64,000 nucleotides of DNA, taken from the NCBI GenBank assembly GCA_050250575.1, contig JBFWOJ010000015.1, positions 21,247-85,246 on the forward strand, read 5' to 3'. Numbering within the stretch: position 1 is the stretch's first letter; each line of letters opens with the position of its first letter. Shown in pieces: positions 8,405-16,120 of this stretch. Source of the DNA: SHVO01 sp050250575 (GTDB taxonomy: Bacteria > Pseudomonadota > Alphaproteobacteria > Rhodospirillales > Rhodospirillaceae). Below the pieces are notes generated by a model. The model was not told the origin of the DNA and did not search any database. It saw nothing but the letters and a program-made list of their open reading frames with translations. Made by a program: the position numbers and the translations under genes.

Positions 8405-9574
8405 ATGAGCACCCGGGCAACGCATAGTTTCTACGAATCCCTGACGCCGATGCCGACGGCGGCGATGGCGTTCGACGCCAGCCGCTATGCCCAGGCGCCG
8501 GACGATTGGTTCATCGCCTGTTCGGACATAAAGGGTTCGACTCATGCGGTGCAGTCGGGCCGTCACTCGGATGTCAACTTCGCGGCCGCCGCCATGATCT
8601 CCGCGCTGAGCAATTTCGCCGGCTCGATCCCTTATCAGTTCGGCGGTGACGGGGCTGTCGCCCTCATCCCGCCAGTGGCGGCGGCGGAAGCGCGCAAGAT
8701 CCTCGCGCGCACCCGCACTTTCGCCAAGAAAGAGTTCCAACTCGACTTGCGTGTCGGGTTCGTGCCCATCAGCGCCCTCTCGGAGCGCCGCTTTCAGGTC
8801 CTTGTCGGCCGGTACGAGCCTTCGCCCGGGAACGCCTACGCGGTATTTCTCGGCAACGGCGTCGAGGAATTGGAGCTCGCAGTGAAAGCCCGCGGCGACA
8901 AGGCTCTAACCGAACTCGCCATGGTCCGCGACGATGAAGACGACGGCGAACCGCCCGACCTCACGGGCCTGTCCTGCCGGTGGCAACCTTTGCAGTCGAC
9001 GCGCGGGAAGATGGTCTCGCTGGTGATCCGCGGCGGAGATCACGGCGAATTGCACGCGAGCTTGCGCAACCTCACAGGCGTCGACTCACTGAAGGCCGCC
9101 TCGCTACCGGCCCTAAAGGACAAATGGCCGGCCAAGGGCATCATGCGCGAAGCCAAGGCATTGCACGGCGCTTGGCCTGTAAGTGTCCTCGTCGCGTGGA
9201 TCGCATTCAAATCCTTGCTCGTGGGCTTGTGCTACCGGTTCAGCATTCCGCTGGGGAACTGGCACCCCGATCGATACAAGCGTGAGATCACCGAGAACGC
9301 GGTCGACTTCGCGCGATCCGGCGCGGCGCTCTGCCTCGTGTTCGACTGTCCCGGCGACCGGATCGAGATGGTGCGGGCATTCCTCGACGAGCGCCAGGCA
9401 CGCGGCGAGCTGCAATATGGAATGCACATCTCCGACTATGCGGTCATGACCTGTTTCGTCACCTCGCCCGCGCAGAATGAGCACGTGCATTTCATCGACG
9501 GCGGTGACGGCGGATACACCGCCGCCGCGACTCAGCTGAAGGCCAAGATCCGCGAGACCGCAACCGCCGCTTGA
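8405..9574 (+). CDS. DUF3095 family protein (nucleotide-cyclase-like fold)
   Basis: A 389-residue protein of the DUF3095 family. The N-terminal block has WFIACSDIKGSTHAVQSGRH followed by DVNFAAAAMISAL and then YQFGGDGAVALIP, which is the layout of class III nucleotide cyclase domains (metal-binding Asp and a G-GD turn). Further on are WHPDRYKREITENAVDF, which is conserved in the family, and a C-terminal FIDGGDGGYTAAATQLK. I know of no tested activity for the family, so cyclase function is only an inference from the fold. It diverges from the TPR gene with about 36 bases between start codons, so the two promoters must overlap. Confidence 0.82.
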   Translation: MSTRATHSFYESLTPMPTAAMAFDASRYAQAPDDWFIACSDIKGSTHAVQSGRHSDVNFAAAAMISALSNFAGSIPYQFGGDGAVALIPPVAAAEARKILARTRTFAKKEFQLDLRVGFVPISALSERRFQVLVGRYEPSPGNAYAVFLGNGVEELELAVKARGDKALTELAMVRDDEDDGEPPDLTGLSCRWQPLQSTRGKMVSLVIRGGDHGELHASLRNLTGVDSLKAASLPALKDKWPAKGIMREAKALHGAWPVSVLVAWIAFKSLLVGLCYRFSIPLGNWHPDRYKREITENAVDFARSGAALCLVFDCPGDRIEMVRAFLDERQARGELQYGMHISDYAVMTCFVTSPAQNEHVHFIDGGDGGYTAAATQLKAKIRETATAA

Positions 9575-9660
9575 AGTGGGCTGATGGCGGAACCCCTTCA
9601 GTCCGCTTTCGTTTAAATCTCGAACCTGAGAGCAAGCCTTTCAATAGGTAGGGAATTTCC

Positions 9661-10545
9661 ATGGCTGCACGCCCCATATGGCAGGGTCACCTGCGCCTAT
9701 CGCTGGTCACCTGTCCGGTCGCGCTGTTCAACGCGACCACCACGACCAACAATGTCTCGTTCAATCTCCTGCACAAAGATACGCACCGGCGCATCAAGAT
9801 GGTGCCGCACGAGCCGGAATTGGGGCCGGTGGAGCGCGCCGATCTCGTCAAAGGCTACGAGTTCAAACCCGGCCAATATGTGATCGTGACGCCGAAGGAG
9901 ATCGAAGCGGTCCGCCTGCCTTCCACCAAGACCATCGACATCGAGCAGTTCGTGGAGGCTGGGGACATCGATCGCATCTACTGGGAGAACCCTTACTACC
10001 TGGTGCCACAGGGCGGTGAAGAGACGCGGGCCTACGGCGTCATCCAAGAAGCCATGGCGCGGAGCGAGAAGATCGCGCTGGGACGGTTGGTGATGCACAA
10101 CCGCGAGCGCATTGTCGGAATCGAGCCGCGCGGCAAGGGATTGCTGCTGACCACCCTGCGCGCCGCCGACGAGATCAGGGCGGAAAGGGACTTCTTCGGC
10201 GATATCTCGACCGGCAAGCCGGATAAACAGATGCTCGAAATCGCCGAAAAGATCATCGAGCAGCAGGTCGGCGAGTTCCAACCAGCGGAGTTTGTCGACC
10301 GTTACGAGGACGCCCTGCGCGAGCTCATCAAACAGAAGCAAAAAGGCAAGCCGATCGTCGCCGAGGAACCGCCGGAGGACACGAAAGTCATCGATCTCAT
10401 GGATGCGCTCAAGAAGAGTTTGTCCGGCCAAGGCGGAGGCGGACGGGGCCACGCCAAGCGCGTGCTGTCCAAGCAGTCGGGAACCAAACCCCGTTCGGCT
10501 TCGACGAAAGCGCGGCCCAAGAAGCGCGCTGGCACCCGACATTAG
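9661..10545 (+). CDS. ku: Ku, non-homologous end-joining DNA-binding protein
   Basis: A 294-residue bacterial Ku. It begins MAARPIWQGHLRLSLVTCPV, the typical N-terminus, and has HRRIKMVPHEPELG, KGYEFKPGQYVIV and FVEAGDIDRIYWENPYYLVP of the Ku core (about residues 1-255). The last 40 residues are rich in Lys, Arg and Ser, as in other bacterial Ku tails that help DNA binding and LigD recruitment. Ku forms a ring around broken DNA ends. Its partner LigD is 26 kb away at 36820-39530, not in the same operon, and is interrupted there. The DUF72 gene starts three bases after the ku stop. Confidence 0.96.
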   Translation: MAARPIWQGHLRLSLVTCPVALFNATTTTNNVSFNLLHKDTHRRIKMVPHEPELGPVERADLVKGYEFKPGQYVIVTPKEIEAVRLPSTKTIDIEQFVEAGDIDRIYWENPYYLVPQGGEETRAYGVIQEAMARSEKIALGRLVMHNRERIVGIEPRGKGLLLTTLRAADEIRAERDFFGDISTGKPDKQMLEIAEKIIEQQVGEFQPAEFVDRYEDALRELIKQKQKGKPIVAEEPPEDTKVIDLMDALKKSLSGQGGGGRGHAKRVLSKQSGTKPRSASTKARPKKRAGTRH

Positions 10546-10548
10546 AAG

Positions 10549-11496
10549 GTGCGCGCTGGCGACGTCCGGATCGGCCTGTCGGGCTGGCTCTACATAGGGT
10601 GGCGCGGCACGTTCTACCCGAAGGGGCTGCCGCACAGGCGGGAGCTAAGCTACGTCGGGGAGACGTTCCGCACCGTCGAGATCAACGGCACATTCTACAG
10701 CACACAGGCTCCAGAGAGCTTCGCGCGGTGGAAAGAAGCAGTCCCCAGCGAATTCCTATTCGCCGTGAAGTGCCCGCGCTTCATCACGCATATGAAGCGG
10801 CTACGGAACGTCGAGACCCCGCTTGCGAACTTCTTCGCTTCCGGTGTCCTGCGTCTCGGCGAAAAGATGGGCCCGCTGCTGTGGCAGTTTCCGCCGAACT
10901 TCATCTACCGACGTGAAATATCCGAGCCCTTTCTGGAGATGTTGCCGCGCTCGACCAGGGAGGCGGCAAAGCTTTCACGCAAGCACGACGAGCGTATCCG
11001 CAAAGGAACTTGGACGAAGGCCGATACGGACCAGCCGATCCGCTATGCGGTGGAGATCCGGCACGAAAGTTTTGCGAACGAGGATTTCATCGCCCTTTTG
11101 CGCAAACACAACATCGCCCTGGTCTGTGCCGACACGGTGGACTGGCCGCTGCTCATGGATGTAACGGCGGACTTCGTGTACTGCCGCCTGCATGGCTCGC
11201 GGGAGCTTTACAAAAGCAACTACAGCAGCGACGAGCTGCAGCGCTGGGCGAAACGTGCGGCGGCGTGGGCGCACGGCAAGGAATCCCCGGATGGCCGGCA
11301 TGTGTCCAAGAAGCCCCCGCGCAAACGCGCGCGGCGAGATGTGTTCATTTACTTCGACAACACCGACAAAGTGATGGCACCGGGAAATGCGCTGGAACTG
11401 GAGCAGCGCTTGGACAAGATGTTAATGTTGTCTATGGGAGCGGATCCAACATCGAGGGCAAGAGACTCATCACAAGCGCGATTCGGAGATACATGA
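10549..11496 (+). CDS. DUF72 family protein
   Basis: A 315-residue protein of the DUF72 (COG1801) family, a TIM-barrel fold. Visible motifs are VRIGLSGWLYIGWRGTFYP, TVEINGTFYSTQAPESFARW, FLFAVKCPRFITHMKRL, GPLLWQFPPNF, AVEIRHESF and FVYCRLHGSRELYKSNYSSD. The start is a GTG at 10549, three bases after the ku stop, and the spacing suggests translation coupling. The biochemical role of the family is not established. Its frequent occurrence near repair genes makes a link with Ku worth testing, but that is inference. The last 25 residues look like an unstructured tail. Confidence 0.85.
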   Translation: MRAGDVRIGLSGWLYIGWRGTFYPKGLPHRRELSYVGETFRTVEINGTFYSTQAPESFARWKEAVPSEFLFAVKCPRFITHMKRLRNVETPLANFFASGVLRLGEKMGPLLWQFPPNFIYRREISEPFLEMLPRSTREAAKLSRKHDERIRKGTWTKADTDQPIRYAVEIRHESFANEDFIALLRKHNIALVCADTVDWPLLMDVTADFVYCRLHGSRELYKSNYSSDELQRWAKRAAAWAHGKESPDGRHVSKKPPRKRARRDVFIYFDNTDKVMAPGNALELEQRLDKMLMLSMGADPTSRARDSSQARFGDT

Positions 11497-11510
11497 TTCG
11501 GGCCCCTCGT

Positions 11511-11923
11511 TTAAATGCCGCTTACTAAGCGAACGACCGATCGCTCAAGGACCTTCCGGTCGGTGAATTCGATATCGTTCCTGCCGTCGATCTCGAGACC
11601 GCGATCGGCGGCGACCCGCTTGACGATCCAGCTGCTGAAGAAATCGTAGCGCTCAAAACGCAAGGCGCCGGCGACGCTCACAGCCATCGCCGGTTTCCAA
11701 CCCGCAGCGTCGACGAATCTCCAAGCCGGGGCTATGGCTTCTTTCGATGGGGAAATCCGAGCGCCGAAAGTTTGCGCTCATAAAGATCGAGGACGGCCCT
11801 CCGCCCTCCCTCGGAGCGATATAACGGCTGCGCTCGCGAAGGGCCGGTATCGCGCGCACCAAGGATTATCGCCGCAGGCAGGCCGCCTAACGCGTTGAGA
11901 CGTGACAAACGGAATGTTCTCAT
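11511..11923 (-). pseudogene. Decayed flavodoxin-domain (HemG-like) gene
   Basis: On the minus strand the 3' half reads, in one frame, RFVDAAGWKPAMAVSVAGAL followed by RFERYDFFSSWIVKRVAADR and then DIEFTDRKVLERSV. This resembles the C-terminal half of flavodoxin-type protoporphyrinogen oxidases, where W-x-P, AGAL, YDFF and a TD-x-x end are expected. The 5' part (start ATG at 11923, MRTFRLSRLNALGG) lies in another frame and hits a stop, and the 3' frame is itself interrupted by a TGA about 45 codons before the AGAL motif. At least one frameshift and one stop are needed to join them, so I call it a pseudogene. It follows the cytochrome c gene by seven bases. Confidence 0.6.
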
Positions 11924-11930
11924 TGGGACT

Positions 11931-12287
11931 CTATTTGGAGCCCGGTTTAAACGTTTGTACGAAGGCCAGGAGATCCTCGATCTCCTGGTTCGCCAGGACC
12001 AAGGGCGGCATCGGCGGATGCGGCTGCATCAAGAAACCGCGAATTTCAGATTCGGTGCGGTCGGAGGCAGCGAGGCTTTCAAATGACGGCACGTGATCGT
12101 TGAGCGGGGGACCTTTCGTGACGTGACATGAGACGCACCACCGCGCGGCGATGAATTGGCCGCGCCCGGCGTCGCCGTGGAGCCGCGTCCCGGCGGAGCG
12201 TTGTGCGGTCGCAGTCGCCGCAAGGGCGACGCCGATGGAAAAGGTAAGGGCTGTCGTGACCGCGAGAAGCCGCATTACATCGCGCAT
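11931..12287 (-). CDS. Small secreted cytochrome c
   Basis: A 118-residue protein. Residues 1-25 or so (MRDVMRLLAVTTALTFSIGV and on) are a signal peptide. The haem-binding motif CVSCH has Cys 51, Cys 54 and His 55, and the downstream PHPPMPPLVL supplies a probable Met axial ligand. It is a class I monohaem cytochrome of the periplasm, acting as an electron carrier. Its start overlaps the end of the quinone-reductase-like gene by 13 bases, and the decayed flavodoxin gene follows, so the three form a redox operon led by the FNR-type box at 12919. Confidence 0.88.
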   Translation of the reverse strand: MRDVMRLLAVTTALTFSIGVALAATATAQRSAGTRLHGDAGRGQFIAARWCVSCHVTKGPPLNDHVPSFESLAASDRTESEIRGFLMQPHPPMPPLVLANQEIEDLLAFVQTFKPGSK

Positions 12288-12862
12288 CGCCCGAACTCCT
12301 CCATCTTATTCAGCCATTTCTGGCGCGGCCGCATGTCCTTGCCCTCCACCAGGCCGATCAAGGAGTCGCGAATAGGTGATACGCCGCAAAACGCGAGGAT
12401 ATTCCGCTTCAGATTCTTGAGGCTGTGGGCGCGGAAGAAAAACCGGTAAAACGCGGCCGGCATACCCATGGTTATGACGATACGCGCAGATTTCCCCTTA
12501 AGGAGCTTTTTCGGCAGTCCTTTTTCCGTGGACCCGCCGTAAGCAAAACCCGGCCGCAGCAGCTGCTCAAGAAAACCTTTGAGCAGCGCGGGCATGTCGC
12601 CAAGCCATAATGGAAAGATGATCACAAGGTGGTCGGCGGCGGAAATCATCGCCTGGGCCGATTGAATCGCAGCCGGCGCGGGACCGCTCTCGTAGTCAGA
12701 CTTCGTCCTCAGTAAAGGGATACTCATGGTCGCGAGGTTCAAGACTTGGATGTCGTGACCCGACCGGTGCGCGGCGCGCGTATAGGTTTCCGCCAGCACC
12801 CGGCAAAAACGCTCCGGAGCGGGATCTGGATGGGCCTGGATCAGGACAATGTTCTTCGGCAT
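12275..12862 (-). CDS. NAD(P)H:quinone oxidoreductase-like flavoprotein
   Basis: A 195-residue flavodoxin-fold protein of the PF02525 type. The N-terminus MPKNIVLIQAHPDP gives the FMN/FAD phosphate-binding loop. Further on are HLVIIFPLWLGDMPALLKGF (the typical PLWW/GDMPALLKGF pattern), RPGFAY and IVITMGMP. Family members reduce quinones or other small electrophiles with NAD(P)H in the cytoplasm. I start at the ATG at 12862; a GGGGG stretch lies about ten bases before it, and the 13 codons upstream are not conserved-looking. It is the first gene of a three-gene run with cytochrome c and a broken flavodoxin gene, and has an FNR-type palindrome 57 bases upstream. Confidence 0.85.
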   Translation of the reverse strand: MPKNIVLIQAHPDPAPERFCRVLAETYTRAAHRSGHDIQVLNLATMSIPLLRTKSDYESGPAPAAIQSAQAMISAADHLVIIFPLWLGDMPALLKGFLEQLLRPGFAYGGSTEKGLPKKLLKGKSARIVITMGMPAAFYRFFFRAHSLKNLKRNILAFCGVSPIRDSLIGLVEGKDMRPRQKWLNKMEEFGRCAM

Positions 12863-12918
12863 CTCGGCATCACCCCCGTTGTGACTTGGGAAGCTAGGCA
12901 TCCGCGGGCAGACGCACG

Positions 12919-12932
12919 TTGATTTCAGTCAA
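12919..12932. promoter_or_regulatory. FNR/FixK-type operator in a divergent promoter
   Basis: The 14-mer TTGATTTCAGTCAA matches the FNR-family consensus TTGAT-N4-ATCAA at all but one position. It lies almost midway between the start codons of the flavoprotein gene (12862, minus) and the small membrane protein gene (12990, plus), 57-58 bases from each. A second box of the same type is at 17724. Confidence 0.55.
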
Positions 12933-12989
12933 TGCCGCAAAGGCCGGAGGCCTTAAAGGGATCCCATCGTGACATAAGGAACCGACGCC

Positions 12990-13382
12990 ATGACAACGTC
13001 CCAATACCTCGCCGGACTGATAGGCGTGACCTTGATCATCCTCGGCCCAATTTTCATCGCACGCCGCGCGTACTTCGCCGGTGTTTTCGCCGAGATCGCC
13101 GATCAAGACCTTCTGCGCAGCGTAGCGGCCATCTTCGAGCTCGTGGCAGGAATTGCGCTTGTTCTCGCACACAATGTATGGGCGCCGTTTCCCGCCGCTG
13201 TGGTGACATTCTTCGGATGGTTGATGGTCATCGAAGGCACCGCCTATCTCGTGATGCCTAACGCGGCGGTGACTCACATGATCGGCATCTTGAACAAGCG
13301 CGCCTTATATGTGCCGGCTGGCGTGCTGGCCGTCCTGGTCGGGGCTTACCTCACCGGTTTCGCGTTCGGGCTCTGGGCGTAG
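12990..13382 (+). CDS. Small four-helix membrane protein, unknown
   Basis: A 130-residue protein with about four hydrophobic segments: LIGVTLIILGPIFI, LVAGIALVLAHNVW, AAVVTFFGWLMVI and AGVLAVLVGAYLTGFAFG. It lacks a cleavable signal and charged catalytic residues, so an integral inner-membrane protein is likely. TAAGGA nine bases before the ATG is a good ribosome site. It is the only plus-strand gene before the next operon, and its promoter region holds an FNR-type box shared with the divergent redox operon, so low-oxygen expression is a reasonable guess. I do not recognise a named family. Confidence 0.72.
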   Translation: MTTSQYLAGLIGVTLIILGPIFIARRAYFAGVFAEIADQDLLRSVAAIFELVAGIALVLAHNVWAPFPAAVVTFFGWLMVIEGTAYLVMPNAAVTHMIGILNKRALYVPAGVLAVLVGAYLTGFAFGLWA

Positions 13383-13610
13383 GGCGCTGCACGCGGGCTC
13401 AAGGCCTCTTGATCATCGTCTTATGCTGACCCATTCAAAGTCCGAGCGCGCCTTCTCATGCGTATGATCGTATTCCGCTGCAAAGCCGACGACCGGGAGT
13501 TCCTGGAAGCTGCGAATAAAGAAGGCCGCCATCAGCTTACTCTCCAGCCGCGTAACCGGCGCCAGCGTCGCGGCGAAGCCACGCCTGCCTTCCCGTTAGG
13601 CGCTGCAGGT

Positions 13611-15215
13611 CTATCGATTGCGCGCGCGCCGCTTTCGGCCGGCGCCACGACCGCGCATCCGCTGTTGAATTCGTTGCAAGAATTCCTCGCGCGCCTGGTC
13701 CGATTTCATACCCTCAAGCTGCCGGCGCAGGTTTAAGACTGTTTGCGCATAAGTGTTATGCCAGTCGGCAGTGGTCGCGTGGTGTGGGATGGGCGCGCGG
13801 ATACGAACAAGCCGCGGGCCGCCGGCTGTCAGCCGCATCGTCTGGCCGAGCGCCGGGACATGCAAACGATCCTCTGGGATGCCGGCGTCCGCCAGCTTGG
13901 CACGGAGCGTCTCGCGCGCTCCATCCTCGCCATGCACCAAAAATGCCGCACGGTGGACCGGCAGCCGCGCCTTCACCCAGGCGATAAGACGCGGCTGGTC
14001 GGCATGGCCGGAGTATTCATCGAGGGCGCGGATGCGTGCGGCTACGGCGATTTCATCGCCCTGGATACGAACCATCGCCGCGCCGTCCTTCAGGAGCCGG
14101 CCTAGGGAACCCGGCGCCTGGTATCCGGTGAGCAACACCGTCGTATCCGAGCGGCTTAGATGATTCTTGAGATGGTGGCGGATGCGGCCTGCGTCGCACA
14201 TGCCGCTACCGGCCATGATGATCGCTCCCCCGTGCAATCGGTTGAGGCTGCGGCTTTGCTCGACGCTTTCCACATAATGAAGATCGGCGCGCTGAAACGG
14301 ATCGCGGCCGTTGCCATTGTGCGGCAGGTATTTCGCGAATACTTGCGTCGCGCGGGTCGCGAGTGGTGAATCGACGAAGATCGCCGTTGGCGGCAAAGCG
14401 CCGGTATGGAACAGTTCATCAAGATCGACCAGGAGCTCCTGCGTACGCTCGATCGCAAATGCTGGGACAAGCACAATACCGCCGGTACGCAGCGCCGTTA
14501 AGATCTCCTTCGCGAGCAATGCGCGTCGCTCGGCCGTGGTGCGCACGGCCCTCGTGCGATCCCCGTATGTCGATTCGACAAAAAGATAATCTACGCCGAT
14601 CGGTCCTTCCGGTTCGCTGTGAAACGCTTTGTCGCCCGGGCCGACGTCACCGGAAAACAGCAACGTGATTGGATCGGCGCCCCCATCCCTCACTTCCAGC
14701 TCGATTGAAGACGAGCCGAGGATGTGGGCGGCGTTCCAGAAGCGTGCGCGTACACCCGCCGCTATGTCGATCCATTTGCCGTAGGCACGCGGCGTCACGT
14801 GGGTCAGTGCGGCTTCCGCATCTTCGCGTGTATAGATCGGCTCGACAGCGTCGCGGCCGCGGCGGCGGTTGCGGCGGTTTAATTGCTCGACCTCCAGCTC
14901 CTGGATGTAGCCGGAATCAGGAAGCACGTAAGTGAGCAGGTCGGCAGTCTCAGGAGTGCAGACGACCGGACCACGAAATCCCGCACGCACAAGCTTCGGG
15001 ATAAGCCCACAATGATCGATATGCGCATGCGTAAGCAGGACGCCGCGGATGGTGTTGGGATCGAACGGGAAGGGACCGTAGTTGAGCTCCTTGACGGTCT
15101 TTGTGCCCTGGAACATGCCGCAGTCGACGAGCAATGCGGTTTGAGACGTCCGCAGCTCGACGCACGAACCGGTGACGACGCCGCACGCGCCGTGGAATGT
15201 CAGTGTGACAGCCAT
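13611..15215 (-). CDS. MBL-fold beta-CASP RNA-processing metallo-hydrolase
   Basis: A 534-residue metallo-beta-lactamase-fold protein. The metal site THAHIDHCG is at 62-70 (His 63, His 65, Asp 67, His 68), with LFSGDVGP further on. Beta-CASP elements follow: TGGIVLVPAFAIERTQELL, FVDSPLATRATQVF, IIMAGSGMCDAGRIRHHL, EYSGHADQPRLI and FLVHGE. These proteins cut RNA, like the CPSF73/RNase J group. The last 80 residues are basic (RRARNR at the end). Its first 16 bases overlap the PRPP synthetase gene, which in turn overlaps the phosphorylase gene, so one transcript is expected. RNA breakdown feeding nucleotide phosphorolysis is my inference. Confidence 0.9.
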   Translation of the reverse strand: MAVTLTFHGACGVVTGSCVELRTSQTALLVDCGMFQGTKTVKELNYGPFPFDPNTIRGVLLTHAHIDHCGLIPKLVRAGFRGPVVCTPETADLLTYVLPDSGYIQELEVEQLNRRNRRRGRDAVEPIYTREDAEAALTHVTPRAYGKWIDIAAGVRARFWNAAHILGSSSIELEVRDGGADPITLLFSGDVGPGDKAFHSEPEGPIGVDYLFVESTYGDRTRAVRTTAERRALLAKEILTALRTGGIVLVPAFAIERTQELLVDLDELFHTGALPPTAIFVDSPLATRATQVFAKYLPHNGNGRDPFQRADLHYVESVEQSRSLNRLHGGAIIMAGSGMCDAGRIRHHLKNHLSRSDTTVLLTGYQAPGSLGRLLKDGAAMVRIQGDEIAVAARIRALDEYSGHADQPRLIAWVKARLPVHRAAFLVHGEDGARETLRAKLADAGIPEDRLHVPALGQTMRLTAGGPRLVRIRAPIPHHATTADWHNTYAQTVLNLRRQLEGMKSDQAREEFLQRIQQRMRGRGAGRKRRARNR

Positions 15216-16120
15216 TGTTCGAGTCCGGTCGCGAGCGTGGGCAGGATATCGATGGTGTTGGTGGGGTGAAGGGCAGTATTACACGACGAGATGGATCGCA
15301 CACCCGCGTCGTGCAGCGCCTGATGATCCTCCTGCGAAAAAAGAGCATGAGTCGCAAAAACATCAATGGACCCTGCGCCAGCCTCCGTCAGAATCCGTGC
15401 GATTTGAGTGATAGTGCTGCCGGTACTGATGAGATCATCCACCAACACAACGCGCCGGCCGCGCACGACGAGGTCTGTCGGCAGGGAAATGCGTACGTCC
15501 CGATCGCCGATCCGATGTTTCGTCGACGTGGCCCAAGGCAATCCTAATGGCTCCGCTACGGCTTTGACCCACGCTTGAGATTCCTCGTCCGGACCAAGGA
15601 TGATAGTATCATCCGGATAATCTTCAGCCTTGATGGCCGCGACGATCGCGGGTGCGGCACTGACCGCAAGGGCGGGCGCACCCGCAAACACCTTGTCCAA
15701 TGATGGCGTGCGATGAAGGTGCGGATCGACACTGACGAATGAGTCGAAATGAGCAGCGAGCATGCCGCCAATGATGCGTTGGCTCACCGCTTCGCCGCTT
15801 GAGAAGGCGATATCCTGCCGCATATAGGCGAGGTAAGGTGTCACGAGCATGATCGCCTGCGCCCCGCCGTCGCGCAGTGCACCCCCGGTAAGGCACAGCT
15901 CGACCAATTTGGCATTCGGATGGCGGAGCGAGCGCAGGACGAGCGGATAGCGCCCGTGAGCGGGCACGGTCACCCGCGATTCGCCATCCGGAAAATGGTG
16001 CAGCGCGACGACGCCGCAGTCGAGCCTCAGGAGGTCGGCAAGGCGCCGCGCCTCATTCTGGTTCTCTGGAAAACCAAGGACTGTATCCGGCCGGGACACC
16101 AACGCGTTATCCGATGGCAT
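15200..16120 (-). CDS. prs: Ribose-phosphate pyrophosphokinase
   Basis: A 306-residue PRPP synthetase homologue: ribose 5-phosphate plus ATP gives PRPP plus AMP. Motifs are HFPDGESRVTV, VTPYLAYMRQDIAF, SVDPHLHR (metal-binding region), TSTKHRIGDRDVRIS (flexible catalytic loop) and VVLVDDLISTGSTITQIARI (PRPP-binding). It has the family fold but is shorter and more divergent than a typical housekeeping Prs, so it is probably a second copy. I start at the ATG at 16120; the gene overlaps the phosphorylase gene by 14 bases and the RNase gene by 16 bases. The neighbours suggest it links ribose phosphate made by the phosphorylase to PRPP. Confidence 0.88.
   Translation of the reverse strand: MPSDNALVSRPDTVLGFPENQNEARRLADLLRLDCGVVALHHFPDGESRVTVPAHGRYPLVLRSLRHPNAKLVELCLTGGALRDGGAQAIMLVTPYLAYMRQDIAFSSGEAVSQRIIGGMLAAHFDSFVSVDPHLHRTPSLDKVFAGAPALAVSAAPAIVAAIKAEDYPDDTIILGPDEESQAWVKAVAEPLGLPWATSTKHRIGDRDVRISLPTDLVVRGRRVVLVDDLISTGSTITQIARILTEAGAGSIDVFATHALFSQEDHQALHDAGVRSISSCNTALHPTNTIDILPTLATGLEQWLSH

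Noticed and set aside
11914..11936. Possible short repeat shared with 29622-29645 (ATTGGGACTCTA)
   Set aside because: The match is only about 12 bases, at the edge of different features, and no flanking duplication or inverted ends suggest a mobile element.
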